From NCBI RefSeq assembly GCF_040807025.1, contig NC_090982.1, forward strand, positions 88,909,463 to 88,973,462: a stretch of 64,000 bases of DNA, given 5' to 3'. Below, in pieces: positions 62,016-64,000 of the stretch. The notes beneath the pieces are model-generated. The model searched no databases. It saw nothing but the letters and a program-made list of their open reading frames with translations, and was not told where the DNA came from. Made by a program: the position numbers and the translations under genes. The DNA is from Struthio camelus (lineage: Eukaryota; Chordata; Aves; Struthioniformes; Struthionidae). Position 1 is the stretch's first letter. Every line of letters starts with the position of its first letter.

Positions 62016-64000
62016 CAAACGCTCAGAACTACAGAAGCAGCTCCACTTTGTCTTTATGGCACGGTCTTCTGACAATAAGATAGTAATATTGAGAGTGAGC
62101 CAAGTTTCCTTCAACATCATTTTGGGAAAACCTTGCCAGACTTCCAAAACACCCGCCATGAAGTCATTAAGGCAGCGTTCATGCTGCTATCACAACGGGA
62201 ACTGACTCTCCAAAAAGCACTTAGTAATTTCCATGTTGAACTTCCTTCTTCACTCAACCACCTAGACTAGGTAAATGTCTCTGTAGTCCACAGTCCTCTG
62301 TAAGGCACTGCCGTAGTGAGGAGCTCCCAGCTTCCAGGAAACGGAGAGAAGGGCCCTCGTCGCCCAAGCCCTCAGAGCCTCCCAGGGACCCAGCGCGTCA
62401 GCCTAGTGACCTGTCTCTGCAGCCAGCTAAAGCAGCTCACCTGATAATCTGTGCTGAAGGCTCAGGATTCAGACCGCAACAATGAACAGCGCACTGAGGA
62501 TGGAACTGCTAATTTCTACCTAAACATGGGAGTAGCGGAGGGGTGGCTCCCTCAGCCACAATACCTTTCAGGCAGTGAGGACAACATCAGAAAACTCCAC
62601 TCCACTTGCCTTGTCGTATCTGCTTCCTTAGGAATCCATTAGTGACTGCTGGAGACAAGATTACAGATTATTTAGGTAAGCCTTAGCTCTAACCTGGTAT
62701 ATTCTTACTGCAGGACCTCATAAGATATGGATCTTCAGGGCATGCACAATGAACAAGAAACAAGTCCCTAATTAGACAAGTTTATGACCCAAGCACACAA
62801 GTCCACAGATGAACGCAGGCATGCACAGGGAGAGCAGGGGAACGATGGGACGACCTGCTTGGTGCAGCAGGCAACTGCTGCACTCAGACTATTGCCTAAC
62901 CGTTTTCCAGATTCAGAAGCCCTACAGGTTAGTTCAAGGTTTTCACTCCCTCAGGCAAACTAGACAGACACTACTGAATCAGTCTTGGACACTACCTCTC
63001 AACCCTTCCGTAAACTCTTACTTAGCGAGCAGTTACAGCCAACACACACACTGACTTTTCCAAGTTTTTCCTATCCAAACAGGGGAACGGATAGTCCTGC
63101 CCTTAAACAATAACATCTTGGCTTTGCAAGCAAGCCACGGGCAGGCTCTTCACCTAAGTGTCTAATTTAGAAGCAGCTTTTATAAAGATGCTTAGATTTT
63201 CTTTTCACTGCATGCCTGTTCAGGGATAAGAAATTCCTTAGCCAGGGATTATGTTCTCAATCACAAGTTGCTTGAACATTAGATAATATCTTTTTAGAAC
63301 AGCAAGTAATGCTCTATCTCAATTATTTTTTTCTTTTCTTTTTGAGAAAAAATGATATTCTTAGACTACAAAAAGTCCTACTGTAGTCAAAGATTCCACC
63401 ACATCTTTGAATCACAGTCACTCCAAAGCAAACAGAATAAGCACATATGCCTGGCACATTTACTAACCCCTGACAGCATCAAATGCAAAGGGCACCATTT
63501 CTGCACCCAAAGACCCCAACACACACATCCCAGAGGGCTGGGAGAGTAACCTGGGAAGCATCACTGTATGCTTGCTCTGTACTTGCACTCCGCATGGGGA
63601 TGAACAGTGGACTGTTCAAAGGACTTCGCTCTGACTCGTATGGCAACTCTTTTACCCAGGACCAAAAAGTCGAGGTAACGTACTCACAAGCAGTGCGGTC
63701 ATCTATAGGAGTGCTCTTGCACAGCACTGTTAAAAGGATGGAAACAACACTCAAGTAGTCTACCAGTAAGCATTCCCAATAACGCCTTTTTCCTCACAGA
63801 GTCCTCAAGCTAGCCACATACTGACAACTAGGTCTTCACCAAAATGACCATCTTGGAAATGGGGTAAGAAAACCACAAGAGACGCTACTTTTTCTTCCAG
63901 GGGTCTGAAAAGGAATTTATGAGAACTGTCTTGAGAAAGGCACAGGACTTCCTGGAACAAAGGAAATGACTGGAGCATACAAGCTGGATGGGAGTTTAAG
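60600..64000. other. Upstream flank of ATP8B1 to window end
   Basis: No recognised gene or element. It includes an A29 run at 61985-62013 and a moderately GC-rich stretch near 62330-62440. Short open frames only. Confidence 0.55.
61985..62013. repeat. A29 homopolymer
   Basis: Twenty-nine consecutive A after ACTT, the same length as the run at 20645. No retrogene body seen upstream. Confidence 0.95.

Overview
This 64 kb window is vertebrate nuclear DNA, most likely from a bird. Evidence for a bird: several CR1 LINE copies in both orientations with the bird-type 3' end (a repeated ATTCTGTGA-like tail), a solo LTR of the avian retrovirus class, AT-rich introns with scattered short homopolymers, and two large multi-exon genes whose exons, joined by hand, give full-length vertebrate proteins. 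Nothing prokaryotic, viral-coding, CRISPR-like or tRNA-like was seen.

Both genes lie on the minus strand, head to tail. ATP8B1 (flippase P4-ATPase IC/FIC1) occupies 57287 down to 27974 in 27 coding exons. Together they make 3759 nt, or 1252 residues plus stop, and every junction is in phase. NARS1 (cytosolic asparaginyl-tRNA synthetase) occupies 22618 down to 8974 in 15 coding exons, or 559 residues. This is the mammalian 18q21 gene order (NARS1 next to ATP8B1, same strand); in birds the block is probably on the Z chromosome (inference). The two genes share strand and neighbourhood but not a pathway: one charges tRNA-Asn in the cytosol, the other moves phospholipid between membrane leaflets.

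Layout. 1-8490: gene-poor DNA downstream of NARS1, with a (CA)23 microsatellite, a small CpG-rich patch (about 4140-4400) and some unexplained open frames, including one behind a good splice acceptor at the left edge. 8490-22618: NARS1. 22190-22880: its CpG-island promoter, with an ATF4/C/EBP-type element, ETS and Sp1 motifs, a (CGG)7(CAG)20 tract abutting the start codon, and two YY1 motifs in a 42-bp tandem duplication in intron 1. 22880-27000: intergenic, holding a CR1 with a 122-codon open ORF2 end and a 373-bp solo LTR with a perfect 6-bp target duplication inside another CR1 tail. 27000-57299: ATP8B1. 57300-64000: 5' intron or flank of ATP8B1, with two CR1 pieces and a CpG-rich patch (about 59600-60560) that may hold a 5' exon or promoter.

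The most unusual observations are two ATP8B1 introns that must use GC-AG rather than GT-AG splice sites to keep the frame, the 20-unit CAG tract one base upstream of the NARS1 start codon with a second well-placed ATG 13 codons later, and the nested CR1/solo-LTR insertion. I did not find a convincing new biological system; this is mostly a well-conserved two-gene locus with interesting regulatory and repeat detail.
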